The notes: a model not told the origin generated them from the sequence alone. Numbered from the stretch's first letter, positions 16,797 to 25,633 are shown. The stretch is 34,876 nt of DNA from Candidatus Neomicrothrix sp. UBA7388 (GCA_002470695.1 DKNM01000101.1:9241-44116); one strand, 5' to 3'. Translations and numbers: made by a program.

Positions 16797-17444
16797 ATGC
16801 GTGTTGAACAGCTGGCAGGCAGAGCAGAACTGAGCGTAGATACCGTTCGCTACTATCAAAAGCTTGGGCTCCTGCACCCACCGTTAAAAGAAGGCCGAGT
16901 CGCTTTATACAACGAGTCCCATGCGCACCGACTGGAGGAAATACGAAATCTTTCCGAAGAAGGATTCAGTCTTGCCCAGATTCAAAGTCTCGCTGCAAGC
17001 GAGCCACATCCTCTTCTCCAATCGCTAAATGACGCAACCGAGTCTCTTTCACTGGGTGATCTTGTAAACGCTTCGTCTCTCGACGAAGACATGGTGAGAC
17101 TCGCAATCGACGCGGGCCTGATTCGACCTATCTCGCCGGGAAACAACAGATTTGCATCAAGTACTCTCCCTATGTTGCGAGCCGGAGCAGATCTACTTGA
17201 CGCCGGAGTTCCACTCGACCAATTGATTCAATTGGCAATTCGCCACGCCGAGCATGTTGAGAATGTCGCTAAAGACGCAGTCGCTCTTTTCGCTGAACAC
17301 TGGGGCGGAGCTCCAAGCACTTCCCAAACAGCTGCCGTAGAGGACATAGTGCCTCTCGTTACCGATCTCGTTGCAGAACACTTTCGCCAAACATTAATTG
17401 AGCAGGTCAGTCGTCACGTCCTCAGGGGAAGCGATTCGCCATGA
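16797..17444 (+). CDS. MerR family regulator with two DNA-binding modules
   Basis: A 215-residue transcription factor. Residues 1-66 form a typical MerR winged helix-turn-helix (LAGRAELSVDTVRYYQKLGLL, broken at GLL-HPP, then the EIRNL...GFSLAQIQ helix). A second, more diverged MerR-like module follows at about 82-150 (LSLGDLV...LAIDAGLIRP...LRAGADLLDAGVPLDQLI). The C-terminus is helical, with VAEHFR. This two-module layout is known among actinobacterial MerR proteins of unknown ligand. No cysteine-rich metal site is visible. Its stop overlaps the menF start by 4 bases, making it the first gene of the menaquinone operon and a likely regulator of it (inference). Confidence 0.85.
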   Translation: MRVEQLAGRAELSVDTVRYYQKLGLLHPPLKEGRVALYNESHAHRLEEIRNLSEEGFSLAQIQSLAASEPHPLLQSLNDATESLSLGDLVNASSLDEDMVRLAIDAGLIRPISPGNNRFASSTLPMLRAGADLLDAGVPLDQLIQLAIRHAEHVENVAKDAVALFAEHWGGAPSTSQTAAVEDIVPLVTDLVAEHFRQTLIEQVSRHVLRGSDSP

Positions 17445-18721
17445 AAACTGCTTCCCCTCCAACAACAGTGACACTCGTTCGAAAACAATTAGATAGCCCG
17501 GTGGATTTACTTGCTCTTTGGGCAAATTCTCAAGTCACACAAAAAGCTTATTGGGCAATACCGGAACAAGATTTTGAATTCGTTGCATTAGGCGTTTGCG
17601 CCAGTTTCAAAACGAACGACAGACGCAACCGCTTTCAACGAATCCGGGAACTTATAGAGGAAGTCGAAATCAACGTCGAAGGTGATGCAGGCCCTGAGTT
17701 CAGTGCCGGCGTGCTGATTGGCGGCTTTTCGTTCAGTAACAGACAGATAGAGCGTCACCCAAATTGGTCGGCGTTCGGAGGCGGAGAACTAGTTCTTCCT
17801 GAAATTTTCGCAATTCGCTCGGGGAAAGAAACCTGGATTACTCGAACCGAAGGCTCTGAAATACCCGATCTAAATGGGACATTGAGTAGCGACCTTGGTT
17901 GGACAACTAAGCCCGATCATCAGACCGACCCGGCCTATCTAAGACTTGTCTCATCAGCTCTGCGTGAGATTGAAGCCGGACTTATGGACAAAGTCGTCAC
18001 AGCGCGTTCGCTTACCATCTCAGCTGATCTCAGTGCCGGAGCGGTCCTAAGGCGCCTAAAGGAGCGTCACCCTTCATGTGCAACTTTCGCTTTCACTCAA
18101 GGTACTCAGGTTTTCCTAGGCGCCAGCCCGGAACGGCTCGTAGGTGTCAATCAAGACAGGGTTGAGACTGCAGCGCTAGCCGGGTCGCGACCTAGGCATG
18201 AACACCCTGGAGCCGACGCTCGCTTGCGGGCGGAACTTCTCGCAGATCCAAAAGAACGAAGGGAGCATGAAATCGTTATCCGAGATATCAAGGACTGTTT
18301 AAACGCTGCAGGGGTGCGGCTCAACGAACCAATAACTACTGGAGTAATGAAGTTGCGCCAGATTCAACATTTACATACGCCTATCTCGGGTTCATTACCG
18401 ACGAGCGGTCGTATTCTTGACTTGGTAGAAGTGCTCCACCCGACGCCAGCCGTAGCTGGACTGCCTCGTGAATCAGCTCAAGACTGGATTGACGACAACG
18501 AAGCCATGGACCGCGGTTGGTACGCTGCACCAATCGGGTGGATGACACTAAATGGCAGCGGAGAATTTAGAGTGGCGCTTCGATCAGCACTCCTTACCAG
18601 GGATTCTTTAACTCTGTTTGCCGGCGGTGGCATTGTCGAAGGCGCAACTCCGGCTCAGGAGCTCGCCGAAACGGCAACCAAGTTTGAAGCTCTTCTCGGC
18701 GCTCTTGACTTAAGCCCCTAA
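17441..18721 (+). CDS. menF: Isochorismate synthase (MenF)
   Basis: This enzyme isomerises chorismate to isochorismate, the first committed step of o-succinylbenzoate-type menaquinone synthesis. The 426 residues carry the chorismate-binding enzyme blocks in the C-terminal half: GASPERLVGV (from about 227), LAGSRPRHE, the EHEIVIRDI magnesium-site glutamates, HLHTPISG (about 309-316), HPTPAVAGLP and GWYAAPIGW. Anthranilate or aminodeoxychorismate synthases belong to the same superfamily, but the direct coupling to menD makes isochorismate synthase by far the best call. It overlaps merR by 4 bases and is followed after 5 bases by menD. Confidence 0.93.
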   Translation: MKTASPPTTVTLVRKQLDSPVDLLALWANSQVTQKAYWAIPEQDFEFVALGVCASFKTNDRRNRFQRIRELIEEVEINVEGDAGPEFSAGVLIGGFSFSNRQIERHPNWSAFGGGELVLPEIFAIRSGKETWITRTEGSEIPDLNGTLSSDLGWTTKPDHQTDPAYLRLVSSALREIEAGLMDKVVTARSLTISADLSAGAVLRRLKERHPSCATFAFTQGTQVFLGASPERLVGVNQDRVETAALAGSRPRHEHPGADARLRAELLADPKERREHEIVIRDIKDCLNAAGVRLNEPITTGVMKLRQIQHLHTPISGSLPTSGRILDLVEVLHPTPAVAGLPRESAQDWIDDNEAMDRGWYAAPIGWMTLNGSGEFRVALRSALLTRDSLTLFAGGGIVEGATPAQELAETATKFEALLGALDLSP

Positions 18722-18726
18722 GACCT

Positions 18727-20430
18727 ATGTCTGAAGATTCCGTCTATCAAGCATGCGCTACCTTCGCAATGGAGTTGGCAAACCAAGGCGTGGCGCACGC
18801 CGTTATTTCGCCCGGTTCGCGATCGACACCGCTAACCCTTACCTTTGCCCAAACACCGGGAATCACAACTTGGACGAGACTCGACGAACGCTCAGCAGCT
18901 TTCTTCGCTTTAGGCATAGCGAAAACCTCGGGCGTACCAGTGGCATTGGTTTGCACTTCAGGCACTGCGGCCTCAAATTATCTCCCAGCTATTACAGAAG
19001 CCAACCTAAGCGACATACCCCTCATAGTTCTAACAGCCAATCGCCCTCCCGAACTCAGAGATTGGGGGGCTGCGCAGACCATCACTCAAACCAATATTTA
19101 TGGCGACAACGTCCGGTGGTTTGAGGAACTTCCCATCTTCGACAAATCAAACGCATCCTGGTTTCAACGAGTCGCAGCGCGCGCTTACCAGACATCCATA
19201 GGATCACGTCCCGGCCCGGTTCATCTCGACTGGCCTTTTCGGGAGCCGCTCGAGCCAGTTAGCAACTTCTCGCTTCCCGAAAATAGTCCAAAGATTAGGG
19301 CTACCAATCCAACCCAACGACTAGCACCTGAAGTGAACAATGAAATTGCGGCCGTTATCGAAAATGCCTCGCAGGGCCTCGTGATCGCCGGGCCAATGAA
19401 TCAGGGATCCCAGTGGCACGACGCAGTCGCTCTTCTTTGCAAACGGACCGGTTTCCCCTTGTTAGCAGATCCACTTTCACAGCTTCGCTTTGCTCAAGAA
19501 GACGTGCAAGTCATCACACATCACGACCATCTGTTACGAACTTCGTGGGCTGATCGAGCAGTCCCCGAGGTCGTAATTCGTGTAGGCGGTCCACCTACCT
19601 GCAAACCGCTCCGACTTTGGTTGGAACGGCACCAACCCAGGATGATCATGTTTGACCCAGCAAACACTTGGGCGGACCCTAGCTTCACGGTGACAGACCT
19701 AGTCCCAGTTGGACATGAGGGCCTTGGAGAAATAGCGCTGATAGTCCAAGATCGAGTATCTGACAAGTCATGGGGCCCGCGTTGGGTGAATGCGGATACT
19801 TTAGCGGGCGAAACCATTAACGAAATCCTCGATAGTGAACGGTTATCTCAACCAGCTATAGCTCGAGAAATCGGGCGTCAACTTTCAGCAGCAGATGCTC
19901 TCTACGTATCAAATTCAATGCCTGTTAGGGATATCGATAGTTTCTTGGAAGCCGACACGAGCCTCTATCGAATATTCGGCAACCGCGGGGCTAGCGGCAT
20001 TGATGGCGTGATTTCAAGCGCCGCGGGCGCAGCGGTTCAGGGGAAAGCAACGACGCTGCTAATCGGAGATCTTGCCTTTCAACACGACATCGGCGGCCTC
20101 ATTGCTACCAAAAACGATGGAAGTGACTTAACTATCCTTCTACTCGACGATAACGGCGGTGGCATATTCAACTATCTGCCGATTGCTCAGGTCACTGAGT
20201 CTCAGCTATTTTCTGAATTCTTCACCACGCCACAGGGACTGAATTTCTCTGAGCTAGTCAAGTCTTTAGGTATCGCTTATCACGAAGCACCGGATCTTAA
20301 CTCGCTTAAGGATCTTCTTAAAACTCGCAACGGCCTGCGGGTAATCCGGGTACCAATTGACTCGTCCTTTGACATCGACCAGCACCGTCGCCTGGCAGCA
20401 GCTGTTGAAGAAGCAACCGCAGGATTATGA
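18727..20430 (+). CDS. menD: 2-succinyl-5-enolpyruvyl-6-hydroxy-3-cyclohexene-1-carboxylate synthase (MenD)
   Basis: This thiamine diphosphate enzyme joins 2-oxoglutarate (after decarboxylation) to isochorismate to give SEPHCHC. The 567 residues match the family. The N-terminal ISPGSRSTPL (27-36) is diagnostic for MenD. The DERSAAFFALG segment contains the cofactor-activating glutamate, and the C-terminal magnesium/ThDP motif runs from LLIGDLAFQHD (about 444) to the LLDDNGGGIFNYLP block. It starts with ATG 5 bases after menF and ends in a 4-base overlap with menH, so the two are probably translationally coupled. Confidence 0.96.
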   Translation: MSEDSVYQACATFAMELANQGVAHAVISPGSRSTPLTLTFAQTPGITTWTRLDERSAAFFALGIAKTSGVPVALVCTSGTAASNYLPAITEANLSDIPLIVLTANRPPELRDWGAAQTITQTNIYGDNVRWFEELPIFDKSNASWFQRVAARAYQTSIGSRPGPVHLDWPFREPLEPVSNFSLPENSPKIRATNPTQRLAPEVNNEIAAVIENASQGLVIAGPMNQGSQWHDAVALLCKRTGFPLLADPLSQLRFAQEDVQVITHHDHLLRTSWADRAVPEVVIRVGGPPTCKPLRLWLERHQPRMIMFDPANTWADPSFTVTDLVPVGHEGLGEIALIVQDRVSDKSWGPRWVNADTLAGETINEILDSERLSQPAIAREIGRQLSAADALYVSNSMPVRDIDSFLEADTSLYRIFGNRGASGIDGVISSAAGAAVQGKATTLLIGDLAFQHDIGGLIATKNDGSDLTILLLDDNGGGIFNYLPIAQVTESQLFSEFFTTPQGLNFSELVKSLGIAYHEAPDLNSLKDLLKTRNGLRVIRVPIDSSFDIDQHRRLAAAVEEATAGL

Positions 20431-21233
20431 GATTCCTCTGCGACGGCATAAATCTTGAAGTGGACCAAGTAGATAGCGGACAGCCAGTCTTGCTTATTCA
20501 TGGCTTCACCGGTGCTGGGGTCACCATGCGACCACTAGCTACTCGCCTCGACGGACACAAAATCATGCCCGACTTAATTGGCCACGGGAAAAGCGAAGCT
20601 CCCGCCCAACTATCCCCTTACACATTGCCGAGCATGTCAAAGCAACTATCTGAACTGCTACACCAACTAGGCACAGAACGAGCGGCAGTAGTCGGTTACT
20701 CCTTTGGGGGCCGTATTGCTCTGAACTTTGCGCTAAGCCACCCCCACCATGTTGAGTCTTTGACTCTCATCGGAGCCTCCCCGGGAATTTATGATGACGA
20801 TGCTCGCGAACAGAGAAGACTGGCCGACTTGCAATTAGCAAATTCCATTTCTCAGAATGGACTCAGATTTTTTATCGAAAAATGGCTTTCTATGCCCATG
20901 TGGGAAAGTTTGCGCGAGCACATGACACGAGAGCAATTAGAAAATTCCATCATTCAACGACTCAGCAGCCACCCATTAGGTCTCGCGAACAGTCTTCGCG
21001 CAGGCGGTACAGGAAACATGGCGCCCCTCCATGAACAGATCGCCGATATCGCCTTTCCAACGTTGCTCGTTACCGGAGATCGCGATCTCAAGTTTCTCAA
21101 TATTGCGCGAGAAATGTTAAAGGACCTACAAAAAGGATCTTTGAAAGTAATTCAAGGTGCCGGTCACGCCACGCACATCGAGCGACTCGACGAAACGGCT
21201 GAAGTTATAAATAGGCACTTGTCATGCAAATAA
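20427..21233 (+). CDS. menH: SHCHC synthase-type alpha/beta hydrolase (MenH)
   Basis: MenH removes pyruvate from SEPHCHC to give 2-succinyl-6-hydroxy-2,4-cyclohexadiene-1-carboxylate. This 268-residue alpha/beta hydrolase has the HGFTGAG oxyanion segment (25-31), the nucleophile S92 in GYSFGG, an acid residue D218 or D220 in VTGDRD, and H247 in GAGHATHIE. Its position between menD and menC, with short overlaps on both sides (4 and 10 bases), supports the assignment. Without context it could only be called an alpha/beta hydrolase. Confidence 0.88.
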   Translation: MRFLCDGINLEVDQVDSGQPVLLIHGFTGAGVTMRPLATRLDGHKIMPDLIGHGKSEAPAQLSPYTLPSMSKQLSELLHQLGTERAAVVGYSFGGRIALNFALSHPHHVESLTLIGASPGIYDDDAREQRRLADLQLANSISQNGLRFFIEKWLSMPMWESLREHMTREQLENSIIQRLSSHPLGLANSLRAGGTGNMAPLHEQIADIAFPTLLVTGDRDLKFLNIAREMLKDLQKGSLKVIQGAGHATHIERLDETAEVINRHLSCK

Positions 21234-22171
21234 GGCTCGCTACTCGGACACTTCGACTACGCCAACCTTTACGGACCGCTCACGGAACTACCACCGAGCG
21301 TCACTCTGTCGAAATTGCAATATCGGATCAGGGGCTAGTAGGCCACGGCGAAGCCGCCCCCCTCCCCGGCTTTGGCTTGGAGAGCTTCGATGATGCTCTT
21401 CATTCGCTCCAAGAATGGGCTAACGATCATCATAAATTTCCGACCTCGCCTGCGGCGCGCAGTGCTGCGTTAGCTGCTCTTGATGATTTAGCGGATGCCA
21501 AAACGAACAAAGTCAAGCCCCCGGCGTCCGTGCTTGTTCAAGCGCTCGTCGGAGCAACCGATTTGGAAGGAATGAAAGAAGAAATCCAAGCTGCTGTTAG
21601 GCATGGCTACAAGGGAATTAAATTAAAGGTCGGATCGACGGATCCTGAAACTGACTATAGAAGAATTTGCGAAGCCATTGAGCTAACTCACGCCAGTACC
21701 ACGTTGCGCCTTGACGCAAACGGAGGCTGGTCAGCCGAGGAAGCTATGAGCGTTCTCCGCCCTATTGAGAGCAGATTCGTAGATCTAATTGAAGAGCCAA
21801 CATCCAACCCATCGGATTGGCAAAAGATTGCCGACACAACAGGCCTTCTTCTAGCGGCAGACGAGAACCTAGTCAACGAAAAGCAAGTCGAAGGTCTACT
21901 GATGAACGCCGCTGTGGGCGCATTAATTTTGAAGCCTTCGATACTCGGCGGCGCATCCGGAACAAGATCAATCGCAGAGTTAGCGGCCGAAAATAAGTTA
22001 AGAGTGATCATCTCGTCATTCCTTGACGGTCCAATTGCGCTCCGAGCCGCTAGAGATCTGGCAATAGAATTGGCGCCAAAAGAGATTCACGGCCTAGGAA
22101 CAGCAGGTCTCTTTGTTGAAAGATTTCCCAAGGATGTAACCCCCGATCAGGGCTATCTGCACCGGTCGTAA
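21224..22171 (+). CDS. menC: o-Succinylbenzoate synthase (MenC)
   Basis: An enolase-superfamily dehydratase that converts SHCHC to o-succinylbenzoate. The 315 residues show the muconate-lactonising fold signature KLKVG with base K135, metal ligands D164 (LRLDANGGW), E190 (IEEP) and D213 (ADE), and the second base K237 (LKPS). Dipeptide epimerases and N-acylamino acid racemases share these motifs, but the operon position fixes the call. The start ATG overlaps the end of menH by 10 bases. It is the last gene of the plus-strand men operon and ends 17 bases from the convergent menE. Confidence 0.92.
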   Translation: MQIRLATRTLRLRQPLRTAHGTTTERHSVEIAISDQGLVGHGEAAPLPGFGLESFDDALHSLQEWANDHHKFPTSPAARSAALAALDDLADAKTNKVKPPASVLVQALVGATDLEGMKEEIQAAVRHGYKGIKLKVGSTDPETDYRRICEAIELTHASTTLRLDANGGWSAEEAMSVLRPIESRFVDLIEEPTSNPSDWQKIADTTGLLLAADENLVNEKQVEGLLMNAAVGALILKPSILGGASGTRSIAELAAENKLRVIISSFLDGPIALRAARDLAIELAPKEIHGLGTAGLFVERFPKDVTPDQGYLHRS

Positions 22172-22188
22172 CTTCTTACCGAGCGGGA

Positions 22189-23289
22189 CTACAGGCGATG
22201 GCGTTCGACCTTACCTAGAGAGGTTTTAGGCAACTCGGCCACAAACTCAACTGAACGTGGAGCGCAATATGCTGGTAGGTGTTCCCTGACGAAGTCACGA
22301 AGAGATTCAAGAGTTGGAACTTTTTTATCCGGCTTTACGACAGCAACCACTATCTCGCCCCATTCAGGGTCGCTACGACCGGTAATCGCGCATTCAACCA
22401 CTCCTGGGGCTTTCATCAAAATCCGCTCAACGGCCGCTGGCCAGACGTTTTCGCCGCCAGTAATAATCATTTCGTTTACGCGGCCGTGGACACTCAAGAG
22501 GCCCGAGGAATCGATTTCACCTGAGTCACCGGTTGGATACCAACCGTCATGAGTAAAAGCCTCGCTGCCATCCCGGTAACAACGAAACAACATTGGACAA
22601 CGAATCTGGATTTCTCCCTTCACAGTCCTTAGTTCCACACCTCGCAACGCCTGCCCGTTATAAACAACCCCGCTACCGGTCTCAGTCATCCCGTATGTAG
22701 CAATGACGTTCGCGGGGCGATTCACAGGCACCGAGGAGCCACCTACTAAAATTTTTCTGAACAAGCTCGCATCGATTCGCTGCATCGCAGTGGGCACTAG
22801 AGATACGAGCGAAACTCCCTCACGCGCCGCTGACGTAACCAATTCTGCATCGAAGCCATCATGGACTTCTAATGCTATTCCAGCTTGTAATGCACGAACG
22901 ATGACCGAAAAACCGCCAACATGACTTAAGGGGAGGCAAGCTAACCATTTATCTAAGCCAGCTTGTACTTCGAGGAACTCGTTCGTAGCCAAAGCATTAG
23001 CCGCAAGCGCGCTGTGCGTTAGTACTACACCCTTCGGCGCGCCTGTACTGCCGCTAGTCGCCACAACCAAAGCATCACCGCTCTCTACCGGCCTACCAGG
23101 AAGCGTGGTAGTACCGTCGCGCTCAACAACAAGGGATGCTCCCATGCGACGAATCAAGTCTTGTTGAGATTTTTTAGGGAGTCGTTGATCAATCGGCAAA
23201 ACTGCGTCCCCGTTTTCCCAGACGTTTTGCACTGCGTCAACGAACAATTGTCCGCCGGGGAGACAAAGCGCTGCAAGACGGTTCACCAT
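22189..23289 (-). CDS. menE: o-Succinylbenzoate-CoA ligase (MenE), short actinobacterial form
   Basis: This AMP-forming ligase activates o-succinylbenzoate to OSB-CoA. It has 366 residues rather than the roughly 450-500 of other ligases because the N-terminal lobe is reduced; short forms of this size are normal in Actinobacteria. Motifs are TSGSTGAPKG (78-87), the CLPLSHVGG block, TYGMTETG, YPTGD, GRVNEMIITGGENVWP and a C-terminal TSLGK with the catalytic lysine. It faces the menF-D-H-C operon, so the pathway is split over two convergent transcripts. Upstream on its own strand lie the TSUP gene and psuG, with which it may be co-transcribed. An in-frame GTG follows the ATG directly. Confidence 0.92.
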   Translation of the reverse strand: MVNRLAALCLPGGQLFVDAVQNVWENGDAVLPIDQRLPKKSQQDLIRRMGASLVVERDGTTTLPGRPVESGDALVVATSGSTGAPKGVVLTHSALAANALATNEFLEVQAGLDKWLACLPLSHVGGFSVIVRALQAGIALEVHDGFDAELVTSAAREGVSLVSLVPTAMQRIDASLFRKILVGGSSVPVNRPANVIATYGMTETGSGVVYNGQALRGVELRTVKGEIQIRCPMLFRCYRDGSEAFTHDGWYPTGDSGEIDSSGLLSVHGRVNEMIITGGENVWPAAVERILMKAPGVVECAITGRSDPEWGEIVVAVVKPDKKVPTLESLRDFVREHLPAYCAPRSVEFVAELPKTSLGKVERHRL

Positions 23290-23302
23290 CCAAACGTTAT
23301 CG

Positions 23303-23330
23303 GCCTTCTAGATCGCCCGAACTAGAAGGC
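23303..23330 (-). repeat. 9-bp inverted repeat spanning the TSUP stop codon
   Basis: GCCTTCTAG (23303-23311) and CTAGAAGGC (23322-23330) pair perfectly around a 10-base loop. The stem includes the stop codon and last codons of the TSUP gene and lies 14 bases upstream of the menE start. There is no U-run on either strand, so it is more likely an RNA stability or translation-coupling element than an intrinsic terminator. Confidence 0.45.
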
Positions 23331-24045
23331 TGACGGTGCAAGCCATAATTACGCAAGTGACCGCCGCATCAAAACGCTCGGCATTTAATCGACGTCCCAG
23401 TCGAATACCTAGGGGAAGCGCAATCGCGACTACCAAACAAGCGAATAGCGCCGCCATGATTCGAAACTCCGACCACTGGCCAATGATTGTCAACGTTGCT
23501 AGCTGGCTAATACCTGTCAATAAGAAAATCGCAGCGTTGGAGGCAACAAACCGCTCACGAGGCACACCTAATCCCTGAAACCAAGCCGCCACTAGAGGCC
23601 CGGAAATCCCAATCGCGCCTTGAGCTACACCACAGGTAACCGCTACTGGGGTTCTAGCGACTTTTTGAAACCTTTGAGACCATCGCGGCTCTTTTGCTGA
23701 GAATTTCCAGATCAAAAACGCTATTAACGCCGATGCGAGAAATAGGAGCAAGATGCGCTCTTCAACTCTGACCAGCAACCAAGCGCCCAGAATCGCTCCT
23801 ACAGCTCCCAACGCAGCAAATGAGGCCAAGCCGAGATTGTCGCGAAATTCAGATCGGTATTCTCTAACTAGCATCGCGTTACTTACCGCAGTTGGGGCAG
23901 ACATAATCACTACTGCGTCTTGAATCCCAACGAACGACGCCATAACAGGTACGGCAGTTAGTGGCAGACCAAGCCCAGTCGTGCCTTTGACCACCGATCC
24001 CAATATGACTGCGGTTGCTATAACAAGCAACTCTTCGAAACTCAT
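23308..24045 (-). CDS. TSUP family membrane transporter (TauE/SafE type)
   Basis: A 245-residue, very hydrophobic protein with about seven to eight predicted membrane spans. It opens with a glycine-rich stretch (GSVVKGTTGLGLPLTAVP, about 16-33) and has a related repeat GVAQGAIGISGPLVAAWF near the middle (about 140-157). This duplicated G-x-GG-like pattern is typical of the TSUP (DUF81) family. Characterised relatives export sulfite or small organosulfonates; the substrate here is unknown. The start overlaps the stop of psuG by 4 bases (ATGA), so it is probably co-expressed with that gene. Confidence 0.85.
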   Translation of the reverse strand: MSFEELLVIATAVILGSVVKGTTGLGLPLTAVPVMASFVGIQDAVVIMSAPTAVSNAMLVREYRSEFRDNLGLASFAALGAVGAILGAWLLVRVEERILLLFLASALIAFLIWKFSAKEPRWSQRFQKVARTPVAVTCGVAQGAIGISGPLVAAWFQGLGVPRERFVASNAAIFLLTGISQLATLTIIGQWSEFRIMAALFACLVVAIALPLGIRLGRRLNAERFDAAVTCVIMACTVSLLVRAI

Positions 24046-24941
24046 AACGCCGCTAATTCAACGGCGACACGTGCAGCTATAGACGCATTATTCTCCGCTA
24101 GTGCCAGATTTGCCGCAACACTCTGACCTTCGGTCGCAGTTTCGATAGCTGCCAGAACATGCGGCGTGATTTGGGCGCCAGAAATTTTTTGCTGCTCTAC
24201 TCGCGCGAGGCTTTCGGCTATCGCTGCATTGATACTCTGCGCGTCTAACTCCGCATCTTCGGGTATCGGCACAGCGAGGAGACTCCCACCTTGACCAAGG
24301 GCTCGCCTTGATTGGTGAATCTTGGCAACCTCTAACGCGCTATCAACTCGATGACCGACACGCAGGCCCGAGTTTCGGGTATAGAACGCAGGGAAATCAT
24401 ATGTTTTCCATCCAAGAACTGGGACCGAGTGCGTCTCTAAAAATTCCAGTGTTCGAGGTAAGTCAAGAAAAGCCTTGGCGCCTGCACTCACTACGAGAAC
24501 ATTACGCCGGGCAATAGCATTGAGGTCTGCCGAGATATCCCCAGTTTCAGCACTCGAGCGGTGAACTCCTCCGATGCCCCCTGTGGCAAAAGTCTTGATG
24601 CCGGCACGTTCGGCTATAGCCAAGCTGGCGGAGACAGTAGTTACGCCTTCCGCTAATTCTTGGGCAGTAGCTACCGATAAGTCTCGTTCCGCAATTTTTA
24701 CTCCACATGAGAGAACACGCTGATGCAATTCCGTCGGAACGCCGGCCCATATACGTCCATCAATAACCGCAGTGAGTGCCGGAACGGCGCCAAGTGCGCG
24801 GATCGCACTCATGCAACGATCGAGAGCTTGTTCATTTGCCGGTGATGGGAGGCCCAAATTTGAAAAGATTGTCGTTTCAAGAGCCACTACCGGCTTTAAA
24901 GCTGAAAGGGCTGAACTTACTTCGTCGTTGGAATCAATCAT
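24042..24941 (-). CDS. psuG: Pseudouridine-5'-phosphate glycosidase
   Basis: PsuG reversibly breaks the C-C glycosidic bond of pseudouridine 5'-phosphate to give uracil and ribose 5-phosphate. Family blocks are VALETTIFSNLGLP (19-32, with catalytic-site E22), the CGVKIAERDL lysine segment, TFATGGIGGVHR, the DISADL metal site and VVSAGAKAFLDLPRTLE with its conserved lysine. I chose the ATG at 24941 (299 residues) because GAGGAG lies 6 bases upstream. The in-frame ATG at 24983 has no such site. No pseudouridine kinase (psuK) is in the window. The product uracil is the substrate of the divergent upp gene, whose start is 71 bases away. Confidence 0.92.
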   Translation of the reverse strand: MIDSNDEVSSALSALKPVVALETTIFSNLGLPSPANEQALDRCMSAIRALGAVPALTAVIDGRIWAGVPTELHQRVLSCGVKIAERDLSVATAQELAEGVTTVSASLAIAERAGIKTFATGGIGGVHRSSAETGDISADLNAIARRNVLVVSAGAKAFLDLPRTLEFLETHSVPVLGWKTYDFPAFYTRNSGLRVGHRVDSALEVAKIHQSRRALGQGGSLLAVPIPEDAELDAQSINAAIAESLARVEQQKISGAQITPHVLAAIETATEGQSVAANLALAENNASIAARVAVELAAL

Positions 24942-25012
24942 CTGCCGCTCCTCGATGCCTCCAGCATGGCAGTCATTCTGCATCTAGCCGCGCCTGCTTC
25001 TACTGTGTGGTT

Positions 25013-25633
25013 GTGTTTACTCTCCTTGATCACCCTCTAATCTCCTCATATACCGACCGACTACGATCATCGACAACCGGAACCGAGGAGTTTCGTCAAC
25101 TGCTCCGTCAAATAGCGCAGTTAATGCTTCCCTTTGCCACACAAGACTTACCAACAACCGAAATCTCGATATCTACACCCCTTCAAGAGACAAGAGGGGT
25201 TCAGATAACTGGAGGTTCGCCGGTACTTATTTCGGTGCTCAGAGCCGGTAACGGTCTCCTGGACGGCGTTCTGACACTCCTACCAGACGCGGATATTGGC
25301 TATATCGGCCTCGCAAGAAACCACGAAACGCTGGAAGCAGAGGAATACCTTGTAAAGCTCCCTGACGTTTCAAATCGCCGCGTGCTCATTGTTGACCCAA
25401 TGCTTGCAACTGGACACACCGCCGTTGCAACACTTGAGCGAGTAATGAAGGGAAATCCTGCGGAGATAACGATGATGAACGTAGTCGCGTCACCTGAAGG
25501 CGTGGCGCACGTTGAAGCTCACCACCCAGAGGTTCATATTGTCTGCGCTGCATTAGATTCAGGTTTGAATGACTCAGGCTATATTTTGCCGGGCTTAGGC
25601 GACGCGGGTGATCGATTGTACGGAACACAATAA
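25013..25633 (+). CDS. upp: Uracil phosphoribosyltransferase
   Basis: This enzyme makes UMP from uracil and PRPP. From the GTG at 25013 the product has 206 residues, the normal length, and begins FTLLDHPLISSYTD like family N-termini. A longer frame back to 24776 would run antisense through psuG and is not credible. Motifs are LISVLRAGNGLLDG, the PRPP loop VDPMLATGHT and the uracil-binding GYILPGLGDAGDRLYGT. The PRPP loop normally reads ATGGT or ATGGS, so the second glycine is a histidine here. It overlaps the next gene, mtnA, by one base (TAATG). No obvious Shine-Dalgarno sequence is visible, and a GTG at 25007 is an alternative start. Confidence 0.9.
   Translation: MFTLLDHPLISSYTDRLRSSTTGTEEFRQLLRQIAQLMLPFATQDLPTTEISISTPLQETRGVQITGGSPVLISVLRAGNGLLDGVLTLLPDADIGYIGLARNHETLEAEEYLVKLPDVSNRRVLIVDPMLATGHTAVATLERVMKGNPAEITMMNVVASPEGVAHVEAHHPEVHIVCAALDSGLNDSGYILPGLGDAGDRLYGTQ

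Noticed and set aside
24776..25012. N-terminal extension of uracil phosphoribosyltransferase from an ATG at 24776
   Set aside because: The extra 79 residues run antisense through psuG, are rich in Arg, Ser and Cys, and do not resemble Upp. The family-like N-terminus begins at the GTG at 25013.
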